A stretch of 29,853 bases of DNA from Bacteroidales bacterium (GCA_023229985.1 JALNYF010000025.1:1-29853), one strand, 5' to 3'; counted from the first letter of the stretch, positions 1-8,877 are shown. The notes: generated by a model not told the origin, from the sequence alone. Numbers and translations: made by a program.

Positions 1-2131
1 CGGCACAATAGTTTATATCATCAGCGGTAACGACTAATTGCGGATTACTATTTACATATACGTTATAAGGTTCTGAAACCATAGTACATCCACTGGAGGT
101 TACCTGCAAAGTAAACACGTAAGGTGCGGTTCTTTCAGTATGTGAAGCACTGTATGGAGCATCATTTCCAACATTAACGCCATCCAAAAACCAAATATAG
201 GTTGCACCTGTAGGAACATTCGCTGTTAAGCTTACATTTGTTCCTGAACAAACCACACTGTTTCCGGAGATGCTGACTGCGGGTGCTGCCAAAACGGTAA
301 CGGCAGCGGAATTTGCTGTCGCGGCACAACCGCTGGCTGCTTGTTCTACAGTGGCAGTGTATAAATATTGTATATTATTAATATTAGTATTGGTTAACTC
401 ATCGGTAAATGAATTGCCGGTTGCTCCGTAAACCGTTACACCATTTCTTTGCCAAGTGTAAACTTCACCGCCGGCAACACCACCAGCAGTAATACTGGCG
501 CCGAGGTCAACTGTACTACCTGAACAAAGTGTAGTGGGTGTGTTCGGAGTAACTGTAAGTGTCGGGTCAGCTACCACATGAATAGTAATGTTTGCTGTTC
601 CGATACAACCTCCAACTGTTTCCACGTTTAAAGTGTAGGTATAATCACCTACCGTTAAATTGGAAAGAGTTAAGTTGGGTTGAGTTCCAACATTTACAAC
701 ACCAAGCATCCAACTATAATTTACGTTTTCGGGAAGGATATTACCGACATAAGATGTCAGCGTTATTTCTCCTCCTGCGCAAACAGTAGTTTCAGAAGCG
801 TTAATGGTGACTGTTGGATTTTCTACTACGCTTACTTCGTATGGAGCGGAGGTAGTAACACAGCCATTCGCATTGGTAACAACAACCGTATAGTAATAAG
901 GATTCAAACTGGCAGCTACTCCTGTATTGGATAAAGGAGCAGTAAGTGCTGAAGCTGTTGTTCCCACGTTTGGTATTAAATCGTTTCTATACCACACAAA
1001 ATCACAAGTCATATCGGCGTTAGCAGTCAAAGCAACATCTGCAGTTGCGCCACAATAAATTTGAGAACCCGTGATTACGACTTGAGGATCAGTTGAAACG
1101 GTAACAGTCACTGCCGTTGCGTCAGCAGTCACACATCCATTAGCATAAACGGCACGGACTGTATAATCGCCGGCTTCGTTTACGGTAAGTGTATTAAAAG
1201 TAGTCGTAGTAAAATCTTGTCCGTCTTTTTTCCAAATATAGGAAGTAGGATTTCCGTATTCTGCATTGTTCGTAACAGCAGCAATGAACTGTACTGAACC
1301 ATCTGCACAAATTGTTTGGGTTGTATTCGGAGTAAGTGTCGGAGCAGCAAATGTTCCAAAGTCAACAGCGAATGCCGGTGAAGTAGCATTGCAAACACTA
1401 TTTCTATATACGGCTTCAACTGTATAATTACCATCCGCGCTCACTTCAAAAGTTGGAACATATGTGGTAGTATTAGTAGTTCCATCACTCCAAATCCATT
1501 GGTAAGGATTTTCGGAAATATATTCGTTTTCACAAACGGCGGTGAGGGTAGTTGTACTTTCGCACGGGTAATGTGCACCGGTAATGGAAACAATGGAGTT
1601 GGGGACTTTTGTAAATTCAAAGACAGGTGAAGCAACTGCCGCACAACCCGGGAATTGTTTTGTTACTTCGCAAATGAACTCGCTTCTCATATCTGCCAAA
1701 CTGCTTACGGCAAATACGTAAACCGAATCCGTTGCGCCCACAATGGGAGTTGCATCTATAAACCATTGATACTCATAGTTGATTGTATCAGTAGGATCAT
1801 TATCTTCTATTACAGCAGTCAAAGTAACGGTTGCACCATTACATGCTTGAGCAGCTCCTTCTATTCGAACGGTGATCGCTTTTGTTGCTTTGATACCATC
1901 AACATGATAACGCGGCGTTGATACGCCGCCGGAACCGGTAAAGTTGCAAGCAAACATTCCTGTAGCACCCATTAACGGATCGCTCGAATAGTCGATGTAA
2001 GTTTTACTGTTAGCCGAATTGAAACTGCACGTGTATCCATCATCACCAACAGCCGAAACTGTTGTTTCGCATCGAGCTTGATTTCCTAAATACATGAACA
2101 CCATCAGGAAAAAAATCGTAAATTTTTTCAT
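1..2131 (-). CDS. Large surface adhesin-like protein with tandem Ig-like domains (partial, C-terminus outside window)
   Basis: The minus-strand frame is open from an ATG at 2131 to the window edge, giving 710 codons with no stop. Residues 1-21 look like a Sec signal peptide (MKKFTIFFLMVFMYLG then a polar stretch). A unique N-terminal part runs to about residue 84. It is followed by seven full Ig-like/PKD-like repeats of about 80-93 residues, beginning near 85, 176, 263, 349, 440, 523 and 616; an eighth begins near 696. Each repeat has an early Cys (as in VCSGTNVSLTA), a central aromatic motif (Y-x-W) and a late Gly-Cys or Cys, so one disulfide per domain is likely. This resembles large gliding/adhesion proteins of Bacteroidota (SprB-like), which use the T9SS. 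The C-terminal sorting domain that would prove this is not in view. No function beyond an extended exported surface protein can be claimed. Confidence 0.85.
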   Translation of the reverse strand, partial: MKKFTIFFLMVFMYLGNQARCETTVSAVGDDGYTCSFNSANSKTYIDYSSDPLMGATGMFACNFTGSGGVSTPRYHVDGIKATKAITVRIEGAAQACNGATVTLTAVIEDNDPTDTINYEYQWFIDATPIVGATDSVYVFAVSSLADMRSEFICEVTKQFPGCAAVASPVFEFTKVPNSIVSITGAHYPCESTTTLTAVCENEYISENPYQWIWSDGTTNTTTYVPTFEVSADGNYTVEAVYRNSVCNATSPAFAVDFGTFAAPTLTPNTTQTICADGSVQFIAAVTNNAEYGNPTSYIWKKDGQDFTTTTFNTLTVNEAGDYTVRAVYANGCVTADATAVTVTVSTDPQVVITGSQIYCGATADVALTANADMTCDFVWYRNDLIPNVGTTASALTAPLSNTGVAASLNPYYYTVVVTNANGCVTTSAPYEVSVVENPTVTINASETTVCAGGEITLTSYVGNILPENVNYSWMLGVVNVGTQPNLTLSNLTVGDYTYTLNVETVGGCIGTANITIHVVADPTLTVTPNTPTTLCSGSTVDLGASITAGGVAGGEVYTWQRNGVTVYGATGNSFTDELTNTNINNIQYLYTATVEQAASGCAATANSAAVTVLAAPAVSISGNSVVCSGTNVSLTANVPTGATYIWFLDGVNVGNDAPYSASHTERTAPYVFTLQVTSSGCTMVSEPYNVYVNSNPQLVVTADDINYCA

Positions 2132-2162
2132 TGCTTTGAATTTAATTATTACTATATATTTT

Positions 2163-2201
2163 TATTTTTCTTATCTAACTTATATTTTTCTTGTCTAACT
2201 T
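2163..2201. repeat. Tandem 19-base direct repeat, 20-base period
   Basis: Copies at 2163-2181 and 2183-2201 read TATTTTTCTTATCTAACTT and TATTTTTCTTGTCTAACTT, with one mismatch. They lie 32-70 bases upstream of the adhesin start codon at 2131. A two-helical-turn period is typical of operator half-sites, but in such AT-rich DNA it could also be a chance duplication. Confidence 0.6.
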
Positions 2202-2309
2202 TTTTCTTCTTAAATGCTGATATTTAAAAGGTTATACTTTTTTTTTCGCTTATTGTTACATCCTCTTGTAATATCCATACACTTTTTTTCATTTTATTAT
2301 ATCAACTTG

Positions 2310-2317
2310 CAAAAATA
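2310..2317 (-). promoter_or_regulatory. Possible Bacteroidota -7 box for the adhesin gene
   Basis: On the minus strand this reads TATTTTTG, matching the TAnnTTTG consensus of the Bacteroidota primary sigma factor. A transcript starting here would have a leader of about 170 bases containing the tandem repeat. No TTTG -33 element is visible at the usual distance, and the region is so AT-rich that chance matches are likely. Confidence 0.3.
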
Positions 2318-2589
2318 CAAAAAAATAAGTACTATCATTCATTTATTTATTTTTTTTTTGAACTATCTTATGTTTCGGGGGTTTTGGTACTTTTCAACAC
2401 TTTTTCAACAATTTATATTTATTTATAATTCAGATATTTACGTTTTGTTTTGTTATTTTTGTTCACAATTAATTTTTGAAAAATTCTTTATTTTTTTCGT
2501 TCTTTTGATCGCCCAAAGTCTGATTATTTAAAAATCGTCAACTTATGAGTTACACGGTACTTTATGAAATCATTAGAGCATTTTTAGAC

Positions 2590-2621
2590 AAAAAAAAGGC
2601 GAAAACAGTTATTTTCGCCTT
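2590..2621 (-). terminator. Intrinsic terminator after the 171-residue membrane protein gene
   Basis: A perfect 10-bp stem (2596-2605 paired with 2612-2621; AAGGCGAAAA on the minus strand) with a 6-base loop is followed on the minus strand by seven T residues (2591-2597). It lies 24 bases past the stop codon of the minus-strand gene ending at 2645, so it closes the lipoprotein - glutamine synthetase - membrane protein group. Confidence 0.88.
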
Positions 2622-2644
2622 ATGAAATAAAAAGAATTGATATT

Positions 2645-3160
2645 CTAATAAAAAATTGCTATTTCTTTTTTTAATTCCATCATTGCCTTTTCGGTAGGCG
2701 ACTGCTCCGCAACGTGCTGTAAAATATTTGTAATCAAGTCTGTACCTGTTGCTTCATCTCCCAAGCCACCGGCAGAGATATTGATAACATTGACCACTTT
2801 TTCCTTTGCCATTTTAATGTTCTCCCACAGCTCCGGAGAGAGATACACTTGTTGAGATAAATTGTGCTCAAACTCGCTACGAACCGTCGTTAACAACAAT
2901 GTTTGTACTTGATATGCTGTAAGTTCTTGATTATTAACACGATATACTAATTGATTCGGCTCTATCCGTTCCAAAAACATTGCCATTCGTTCATACGCCT
3001 GTAAGCGAATGGGGGTAATGACATTTCTGGATTGATATTTGAGTTCTAAAAGTCGCTTTTTTTGGTCATTTTCAACAAAGTGTTTAATGGCAAAAAAAGC
3101 AGTTAAAAAGACAATTAGGGAGGGAATAGTGAAACCTAATATATGCAAAAGTACATTCAT
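2645..3160 (-). CDS. Membrane-anchored conserved Bacteroidota protein (DUF7935-like), function unknown
   Basis: This 171-residue protein has one N-terminal transmembrane segment (about residues 5-26, LLHILGFTIPSLIVFLTAFF). A basic stretch and a mostly helical cytosolic part follow. The segment around ITPIRLQAYERMAMFLERI, near residues 48-66, is the part I associate with a family restricted to Bacteroidota (recalled as DUF7935). The name is from memory; the membrane anchor and helical tail are seen directly. It sits 59 bases behind the glutamine synthetase gene and ends in a strong terminator, so it may be the last gene of that transcript. No catalytic motif is visible and no function is known to me. 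Confidence 0.8.
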   Translation of the reverse strand: MNVLLHILGFTIPSLIVFLTAFFAIKHFVENDQKKRLLELKYQSRNVITPIRLQAYERMAMFLERIEPNQLVYRVNNQELTAYQVQTLLLTTVRSEFEHNLSQQVYLSPELWENIKMAKEKVVNVINISAGGLGDEATGTDLITNILQHVAEQSPTEKAMMELKKEIAIFY

Positions 3161-3219
3161 TTTTTTACAATTTTATCAAATAGATTAAATATTAATTTAT
3201 TATCATTGAATTAATTATA

Positions 3220-4725
3220 TCAACCGCAGTGGAAATATTTGTGAACTAACTCCAACATTTTGTCGTTGTCATTGGATATTTCTTGACGGATGTTGGCATC
3301 ATTATATGACTTCAGGTGTTTGATAATATCATCAATCATTTCGGAATTGAAGACACCGTGTTTTTCGAAGATATTTCTATGAGTGGAGAGTTGTTCTGCT
3401 GATTCGGCGCAGGAAGCGGGGAGTTGTGCGAGGCTCATCAATTTTTCTTTATTTTCGGATTTATGGATATTTACGTCCACGTAAGTTTTTTTGGCGAAGT
3501 CAAGTGCGCCTTCCATTTCAAACCCGTGGCGGGCGGCAACGGTCAGTCCGGCGAGCAATAAGTAGATGTCGGCAGAACCGTCCGGGCAGCGGAACTCAAC
3601 GGTTTGTTTTTGGGAGAAATCATCATTCGCGGGTTTTTCCATTGGGTTGACCATAGCAACCATATCGTTGGCTGTGGTCCAGCCGAGTGGCACGCGCACG
3701 AGTACGGAGCGATTTCTGTCACCCCAGCAAATGGATGTCGGAGCTTCTTGATGCGGCACCAGGCGGAAATAGGAAGTTGGGTTCGTGTTTCCGAAAGCCG
3801 TTAACGAAGAGGCGCAAGACATATATCCGGCAATGGCACTCTTGGCAATGGAGTTTAAACTCCCTTTTTCTATCATTTGGTTCACACCGTTTTTCACGAT
3901 ACGGGTATGGATATGCAAACCGCTACCGGCTTTTCCGGCAGTAATTTTCGGGGCAAAAGTGACGTTTAATCCGTATTGATATGCCAAGTTTCGGATTACC
4001 CATTTCCCCAAAACCAATTGGTCGGCGGCATCTTGAACGTCCGTAACCAAAAATTCGATTTCGTTTTGTTCATAAATTTTATCTTCCATTGTAAAATTGC
4101 CGACTTCGGAGTGTCCGTATTTGATTAAGCCGCCGATTTTCGCAATATAGAGCATACATTCTGTGCGGAATTGTTCAAATTTTGTAAAAGGAGAGCCTTC
4201 GTGATAACCTTTTTGGTCTTCGGAGAGATATAGGTCTTCAGTGTCACCAATGACATAATATTCCAATTCGCCCATGGCTTGAAATTCCATTCCGGTAACT
4301 TGAGTAAAAGAGGCAGCCGCTTTTTTCAGAACGTATTCGGGTGAGTTTTCCATCGGTTGTCCATCCTTATTGAAATAGGAGCAGAGGAATGAAAGAGTTG
4401 GTATTTCGGCGAATGGGTCAACAAAAGCACTTCTAAAGCGAGGAATTACATAAAGGTCGCTGGAGCCGGCGTGCATGAAAGCCGGGAAAATATTGGAACC
4501 GTCCACGCGCTCGCCACAAGAGAGTATTTGTTCCAAATATTCACGGTTGTTGATAACAAAATTTAAAGATTTCAGTCTGCCATCACCCGCTACATAGCGA
4601 AAATTTATCATTTTGATTTCTTTCTCTTCCACGAATTTAATCATGTCTGCCTTCGTAAATTCCTTAGGAGTTTTTTTTAGGTAATTGACTACCTCATTCA
4701 TGTTTAAGGCTAAATCATCTTTCAT
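3220..4725 (-). CDS. glnA: Glutamine synthetase, type I family
   Basis: Glutamine synthetase makes glutamine from glutamate, ammonia and ATP in the cytosol. The 501 residues fit the type I family (about 440-500), not the roughly 730-residue type III enzyme also common in Bacteroidota. The order of family motifs is intact. There is an N-terminal beta-grasp part with the DGS loop (75-77), metal-ligand Glu in GELEYYV (152-158), Glu in HSEVGN and NEIEF (205-225), the metal His in GSGLHIH (267-273), the substrate Arg in SYFRLVPHQEAP (318-329), NRSVLVR (338-344), and E377/R379 in VEFRCPDGS. The usual adenylylation site NLYDLP is replaced by a segment without Tyr (about 423-436), so control by GlnE-type adenylylation is unlikely. 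It lies 23 bases after the lipoprotein gene, probably co-transcribed. A related gamma-glutamyl ligase is less likely but possible. Confidence 0.93.
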   Translation of the reverse strand: MKDDLALNMNEVVNYLKKTPKEFTKADMIKFVEEKEIKMINFRYVAGDGRLKSLNFVINNREYLEQILSCGERVDGSNIFPAFMHAGSSDLYVIPRFRSAFVDPFAEIPTLSFLCSYFNKDGQPMENSPEYVLKKAAASFTQVTGMEFQAMGELEYYVIGDTEDLYLSEDQKGYHEGSPFTKFEQFRTECMLYIAKIGGLIKYGHSEVGNFTMEDKIYEQNEIEFLVTDVQDAADQLVLGKWVIRNLAYQYGLNVTFAPKITAGKAGSGLHIHTRIVKNGVNQMIEKGSLNSIAKSAIAGYMSCASSLTAFGNTNPTSYFRLVPHQEAPTSICWGDRNRSVLVRVPLGWTTANDMVAMVNPMEKPANDDFSQKQTVEFRCPDGSADIYLLLAGLTVAARHGFEMEGALDFAKKTYVDVNIHKSENKEKLMSLAQLPASCAESAEQLSTHRNIFEKHGVFNSEMIDDIIKHLKSYNDANIRQEISNDNDKMLELVHKYFHCG

Positions 4726-4748
4726 AATTTAATGTTTAAGGGTTATTA

Positions 4749-5693
4749 TTAATATGTTTTAAAATTCTTTTTGATTTGCATTTCCAAGTATTGAATACTT
4801 CTATCCGAAACAGATTGTTTGAGTTGTCCGTTTTCAAAAAGCAACATGCCAAGGGAATCCTTGGTAATATACGGGGTAACATCTACAGTATCAATAGGAT
4901 TAAAAGTATAATCCTGAATCAGCACATTTTTATAATCATGATGAACATTGGAGAATAGTAGGTTATTTTGTTCGCAAAAAGCTTCGAGATATTCGGTCTT
5001 CTCTTTCCATTCTTCCGACGGTTTGTGTCCGCTAAAAAAAACGACGGCGTTATAATAGACGGAATCATTCAGTTTTGTCGGGAAGCAGTCGAAGCGTCCC
5101 ATTTCGCCAATTACATATTTATCTTGCGAATAGGCGGATTTGAAATAGTCGTGAACATTAACGGCGGTTGCATCTTCGATCGATTTTTTCCATTCGTAAG
5201 ATTTATCAACAATAAAAGCACCATCTTCTTCGCGATGCCAAGTCCACCATTCTCGTTCGATGGCATTATTTTCTTCGCGTGCCAGATCGAGTTCTATCGG
5301 TGCAACATCTAAAATTCGTTGGGTCCCCGACCCTGACGTGATCACCAAGTAAGTCCATTCACGGTCTTGCGATTGAATGAGCCATAATTCCCGACCTTGC
5401 GGCAAACGTTCTATTCCTATCAATCCCCATTCGGTAGGAACTTGTTGCAACATCGTCCTTTTTGTTCCTTGATAATCATCGGCTTTCAATAAAAAATTCT
5501 TAACAAAATCAGAAGAGAGGGCATATAATTTAGCGTCACGGTGAGCAAAAGAAGAATCGGAAATAGTAATGATAGGATAATCTTCGGCGGAAGCGGTCTG
5601 CTGTGTCGGGGTCTGCGGATCCTTACAAGCGGCAAGCAGACAGACAGATAATATGATTAATAAAAAACAAAAAAAAGAATTTGAATTTTTCAT
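4749..5693 (-). CDS. Lipoprotein of unknown function
   Basis: The 314-residue product begins with a lipoprotein signal peptide: a hydrophobic stretch followed by the lipobox LLAAC, with Cys at residue 23. The mature part has no domain I recognise. It is rich in Trp, Tyr and charged residues (for example REWWTWHREEDG near 147-158) and ends in a basic helix-like tail. Repeated beta-strand-like segments such as WTYLVITSGSGTQRI suggest a globular beta-rich fold in the periplasm or on the outer membrane. A match to the Bacteroidota -7 box lies 32 bases upstream of the start. It is the first gene ahead of the glutamine synthetase gene with a 23-base gap, but I see nothing that ties it to nitrogen metabolism. 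Confidence 0.85.
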   Translation of the reverse strand: MKNSNSFFCFLLIILSVCLLAACKDPQTPTQQTASAEDYPIITISDSSFAHRDAKLYALSSDFVKNFLLKADDYQGTKRTMLQQVPTEWGLIGIERLPQGRELWLIQSQDREWTYLVITSGSGTQRILDVAPIELDLAREENNAIEREWWTWHREEDGAFIVDKSYEWKKSIEDATAVNVHDYFKSAYSQDKYVIGEMGRFDCFPTKLNDSVYYNAVVFFSGHKPSEEWKEKTEYLEAFCEQNNLLFSNVHHDYKNVLIQDYTFNPIDTVDVTPYITKDSLGMLLFENGQLKQSVSDRSIQYLEMQIKKNFKTY

Positions 5694-5724
5694 ATTGAAA
5701 TTATCTCTTTGAATAAAAACGGGG

Positions 5725-5732
5725 CAAAGATA
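5725..5732 (-). promoter_or_regulatory. Bacteroidota -7 promoter box for the lipoprotein - glnA group
   Basis: The minus strand reads TATCTTTG, a full match to TAnnTTTG, 32 bases before the lipoprotein start codon at 5693. It sits in the 74-base gap after dxs, the only sizeable gap here, and marks a transcription unit separate from the dxs operon. No TTTG -33 box is evident. Confidence 0.6.
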
Positions 5733-5767
5733 TAAAAAAAAGAGACATCTTTCATTTCTTTTTAAAC

Positions 5768-7660
5768 TTATTTTATCAGTGACAAGATATGATGAGCAAT
5801 GCTTTCGGGATCGAAATGAAGCTCGTGAAATAAAGAGTTTTCGTCGCCATGTTCCACAAAATAATGAGGTACGCCGATAGCAGAAACAGTAAGGTGATAC
5901 TGATGTTGCGCTAAAAATTCCGTCACGGCAGAGAATAGGCCGCCATGTAGGGTTCCTTCTTCAACGGTAACGATTGTATCATATTGATTAGCAACTTGAT
6001 GTAATGATTCTTCATCTATTGGAGCAAGAAACTGCATATCAATATGTGCGGGATTACAATTTGATTTTTGCAATAAATCGATGGCTTTTGACACATTATT
6101 TCCAATACTGCCGATAGAAAGAATGGCAATTTTGTCACCTGTTTTCAGCCAACGTGCTTTTCCGATTGGGAGTTCTTCAAAGGGGAGTTTCCAATCGGAA
6201 AATTCCCCATTTCCGCGGGGATACCGGATAGCAAACGGCAGGTCGCGATTCCGGTAAGCGGTAAAGAGCAGGTTACGCAGTGCAATGATATTTAAAGGCG
6301 CGGCAATAATAATGTTGGGAATAGCGCGCAAGAAAGCCAGATCAAAAAGCCCTTGATGCGTTGCCCCGTCTTCGCCCACAATGCCGGCGCGGTCAATACA
6401 AAGAATGACGTGTAATTTTTGTAGAGCTACATCGTGAATCACTTGGTCATAAGCACGTTGCAAGAAAGTAGAATAGATGTTACAGAACGGTATATAGCCT
6501 TGACTTGCCATGCCTGCGGCAAAAGTAACCGCATGTTGTTCGGCAATGCCGACATCAAAAACCCGTTCCGGGAAGACCTCATTCATAATGGTCAGGGAGC
6601 AGCCGGTAGCCATGGCGGGAGTAATGCCAACGACTTTATCGTTCATTTTTGCCAATTCCAACACTGTTTCACCAAAAACCTCTTGATATTTGGGTGGCAC
6701 ATTGACGGCATCGGGTTTTAATATTTTGCCGGTATCGGGATCAAATTTTCCCGGGGCGTGGTAAGTGGTTTGATGTTCTTCTGCTAAACGAAGCCCCTTC
6801 CCTTTCACTGTAATTACGTGCAGCAATTTTGCGCCTGTTAAGGGTTGAAGGTCGCGGAGCGTTTCAACCAAGTGAATCACATCGTGTCCATCCACCGGTC
6901 CGAAGTAGCGAAATCCCAATGACTGGAAGAGATTGCTACCGCGTAAAATATAGCCTTTCAGCATGTTCCCCATTTTACTAAAAAAACTGACCACTCGGTT
7001 ATGTACAGGTTTATCATGGGGCAGAAGATTCCATAATTTATTTTTGACGCGATTATAAGTTGGGGAAGCGGTGATATGCAGTAAATATTTGCTCATTGCT
7101 CCTACATTCTTATCAATCGCTATTTTGTTGTCGTTCAAGATAATCAGGATATTTGCTTTGGTTTCGGCGGCGTGGTTCAGGGCTTCAAAAGCCATTCCTC
7201 CTCCGATCGCACCGTCGCCGATGACTGCAATAAAATTGCGAGAATCGTCGCCTTCCAATTTTGCACCGACCGCCATTCCCAAAACTGCGGAAACGGAAGT
7301 GGAGGAGTGCCCGGTACCAAAGGCATCGTATTCGCTCTCTTCCATCTTGGGAAAACCACTAATTCCGTGATACTTACGATTGGAATGAAATTGAGCTTTC
7401 CTTCCGGTCAATATTTTGTGACAATAGGCTTGATGTCCCACGTCCCAGACTAATTTATCGTTGGGAGTATGGAAGACATAGTGCAGGGCGACCGTCAATT
7501 CAATTGTGCCCAGACTTGCGCCAAGGTGTCCCGGATTTTCGGCTGTTTCGGCAATAATATAATCGCGTAATTCTGCGCAAAGTGCCGGTAATTCGGAAAT
7601 CTTCAATTGGCGAAGGTCTTCGGGATAGTTGATTTTAGATAAATATTGATAGTTTGACAT
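5768..7660 (-). CDS. dxs: 1-deoxy-D-xylulose-5-phosphate synthase
   Basis: This thiamine-diphosphate enzyme condenses pyruvate and glyceraldehyde 3-phosphate, the first step of the MEP pathway to isoprenoids (quinones and undecaprenyl carrier). The 630 residues are full length. Visible motifs are NPGHLGASLG (42-51), DVGHQAYCHKILTGR (73-87), the ThDP/Mg motif from GDGAIGGG (148-155) to NDNKIAI (176-182), RYFGPVDGHD (251-260), the catalytic Glu in GIAEQHAV (E374), and DRAGIVGEDGATHQG (423-437). The C-terminal third is the transketolase C-like domain. It is the last gene of the seven-gene run starting at greA and follows the glycosyltransferase by 11 bases. A carrier-lipid precursor enzyme next to envelope genes makes sense. 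Identification is secure. Confidence 0.97.
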   Translation of the reverse strand: MSNYQYLSKINYPEDLRQLKISELPALCAELRDYIIAETAENPGHLGASLGTIELTVALHYVFHTPNDKLVWDVGHQAYCHKILTGRKAQFHSNRKYHGISGFPKMEESEYDAFGTGHSSTSVSAVLGMAVGAKLEGDDSRNFIAVIGDGAIGGGMAFEALNHAAETKANILIILNDNKIAIDKNVGAMSKYLLHITASPTYNRVKNKLWNLLPHDKPVHNRVVSFFSKMGNMLKGYILRGSNLFQSLGFRYFGPVDGHDVIHLVETLRDLQPLTGAKLLHVITVKGKGLRLAEEHQTTYHAPGKFDPDTGKILKPDAVNVPPKYQEVFGETVLELAKMNDKVVGITPAMATGCSLTIMNEVFPERVFDVGIAEQHAVTFAAGMASQGYIPFCNIYSTFLQRAYDQVIHDVALQKLHVILCIDRAGIVGEDGATHQGLFDLAFLRAIPNIIIAAPLNIIALRNLLFTAYRNRDLPFAIRYPRGNGEFSDWKLPFEELPIGKARWLKTGDKIAILSIGSIGNNVSKAIDLLQKSNCNPAHIDMQFLAPIDEESLHQVANQYDTIVTVEEGTLHGGLFSAVTEFLAQHQYHLTVSAIGVPHYFVEHGDENSLFHELHFDPESIAHHILSLIK

Positions 7661-7671
7661 AGTATCGTTTT

Positions 7672-8877
7672 TTATGATAACATAGATTCGTAGAAGCGAA
7701 TTAATTGCTTTGTTATCAATTCGTTATTATGATGAAGAAGTACGAAATTGCGGGCATTTTCTCCAATAATTGTACAGATATCGGGGGTTTTGACACACTT
7801 GTCAAGTACGGCAACGAACTCTTCGGGCGTGTTGGCGATTAAGATGTTTTTTCCGTTTTCAACCATCAGTCCCTCTGCGCCGATGGAGGTGGTAATAATC
7901 ACTTTCCCGAGTGCCATTCCTTCAATAATTTTCACTCTTACACCGCTTCCCGAGAGAAGAGGCACGATCATTATATCTTTGGAGAGCATAAACTCATTCG
8001 CATCCGGCACCTCACCGGCAATGATAACATTCGCTAATTTGTTATTTTGTAAATGTTTAGGAATGTTTCTCCCTGCGATGGTAAAAGTAATTTCGGGGTA
8101 TTCAGCCAAGATTTTGCTCCATACTTCTTTTAAAAACCATTCAATTCCTTCCACGTTAGGATGCCAATCCATGCTGCCCACGTGAAACAATTCCGGTTTT
8201 CGGGATGGAATATAATCCTCTTCATTTTCATAATTCTCTAAATCAACACCAAAAGGAATAACCGCCCCGGGAATATTTTCATATTGTTTTTCAAAAAACA
8301 AAAAATCGGGCTCCGAAATAGCAACAAACGCATCAATTTGATTATGCAGCGAGCACTCATATCTTTTTAATTGTTTTGCGAAATAGGAAAGAGCGATTTT
8401 TTTGAGAGGATTTCTTTCATTTTTTATAATACGTTCCCATATCAAATGCTCAATATTATGGGTACGAAGAACAATCTTTGCCTGAGAATATCGCCGAATT
8501 TCGGAGATATACGGGGTCATAAAAACGGATTCTAAATGAATCACATCAAAGGTTTCTTGAGATAGAATTTCTTTCAGTTTTGAGGCAAATGCTTTTGAAT
8601 AAAATCGTTGAACTTGGTAAGATTTTCGCGAAAAAAGTGACTTGAAAGCACCGGAATATGTAATATTTGTATCAATAAAGACGGCTTCAAAGTTTGTTTT
8701 TTGCAAGTAATCTTGTGGAATATTCTCCCACGAAACATGGTGTTTGGGAGTTTCAACCGCGAGTACTTTGACAGAAAAACCTTCATGGAGTAATCCTTGC
8801 GTGATATTGTTCATCGCAATGGTTCCACCATCGGCAGGCGGGTAAGGAGATTTATGACAAAGTTGTAATATTTTCAT
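7672..8877 (-). CDS. Glycosyltransferase, GT4 family
   Basis: The 401-residue protein starts with the typical GT-B N-terminus (MKILQLCHKSPYPPADGG). It has an N-terminal acceptor domain to about residue 200 and a C-terminal nucleotide-sugar domain with IPFGVDLENY near 230. The donor-binding region SGSGVRVKIIEGMALGK, around residues 305-325, carries the Glu of the family's E-x7-E motif and is followed by IGAEGL. It would transfer an activated sugar in the cytosol, probably in LPS, capsule or glycan synthesis; donor and acceptor cannot be read from sequence. Its start overlaps the permease stop by 4 bases (8874-8877), a sign of translational coupling, and that pairing supports an LPS-related role. 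Confidence 0.88.
   Translation of the reverse strand: MKILQLCHKSPYPPADGGTIAMNNITQGLLHEGFSVKVLAVETPKHHVSWENIPQDYLQKTNFEAVFIDTNITYSGAFKSLFSRKSYQVQRFYSKAFASKLKEILSQETFDVIHLESVFMTPYISEIRRYSQAKIVLRTHNIEHLIWERIIKNERNPLKKIALSYFAKQLKRYECSLHNQIDAFVAISEPDFLFFEKQYENIPGAVIPFGVDLENYENEEDYIPSRKPELFHVGSMDWHPNVEGIEWFLKEVWSKILAEYPEITFTIAGRNIPKHLQNNKLANVIIAGEVPDANEFMLSKDIMIVPLLSGSGVRVKIIEGMALGKVIITTSIGAEGLMVENGKNILIANTPEEFVAVLDKCVKTPDICTIIGENARNFVLLHHNNELITKQLIRFYESMLS

Larger units (their letters stand above)
2132..2644. other. AT-rich 513-base intergenic region
   Basis: This is the only stretch above 300 bases without a gene. It is very AT-rich and full of T-runs on the plus strand. It holds a tandem 19-base repeat (2163-2201), a possible -7 box for the adhesin gene (2310-2317) and the terminator of the gene to its right (2590-2621). 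The plus-strand open frame at 2214-2531 is low-complexity Phe/Leu/Ile and is not credible as a gene. I see no RNA gene here. Confidence 0.7.

Noticed and set aside
1..2131. CRISPR or DNA-level tandem repeats in the adhesin region
   Set aside because: The repeat is visible only at protein level; the DNA copies have diverged and the spacing is that of protein domains.
2214..2531. Plus-strand open frame of 105 codons in the AT-rich spacer
   Set aside because: Low-complexity Phe/Leu/Ile product of T-rich DNA, no family resemblance, no domain, and it would read into the terminator region.
2545..2625. 26-codon plus-strand frame MSYTVLYEIIRAFLDKKK...
   Set aside because: Its second half is the terminator hairpin of the minus-strand gene; the coding look comes from chance.
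5738..5753. Hairpin after dxs as a terminator
   Set aside because: Only five AT-rich base pairs that share bases with the T-run; too weak to call.
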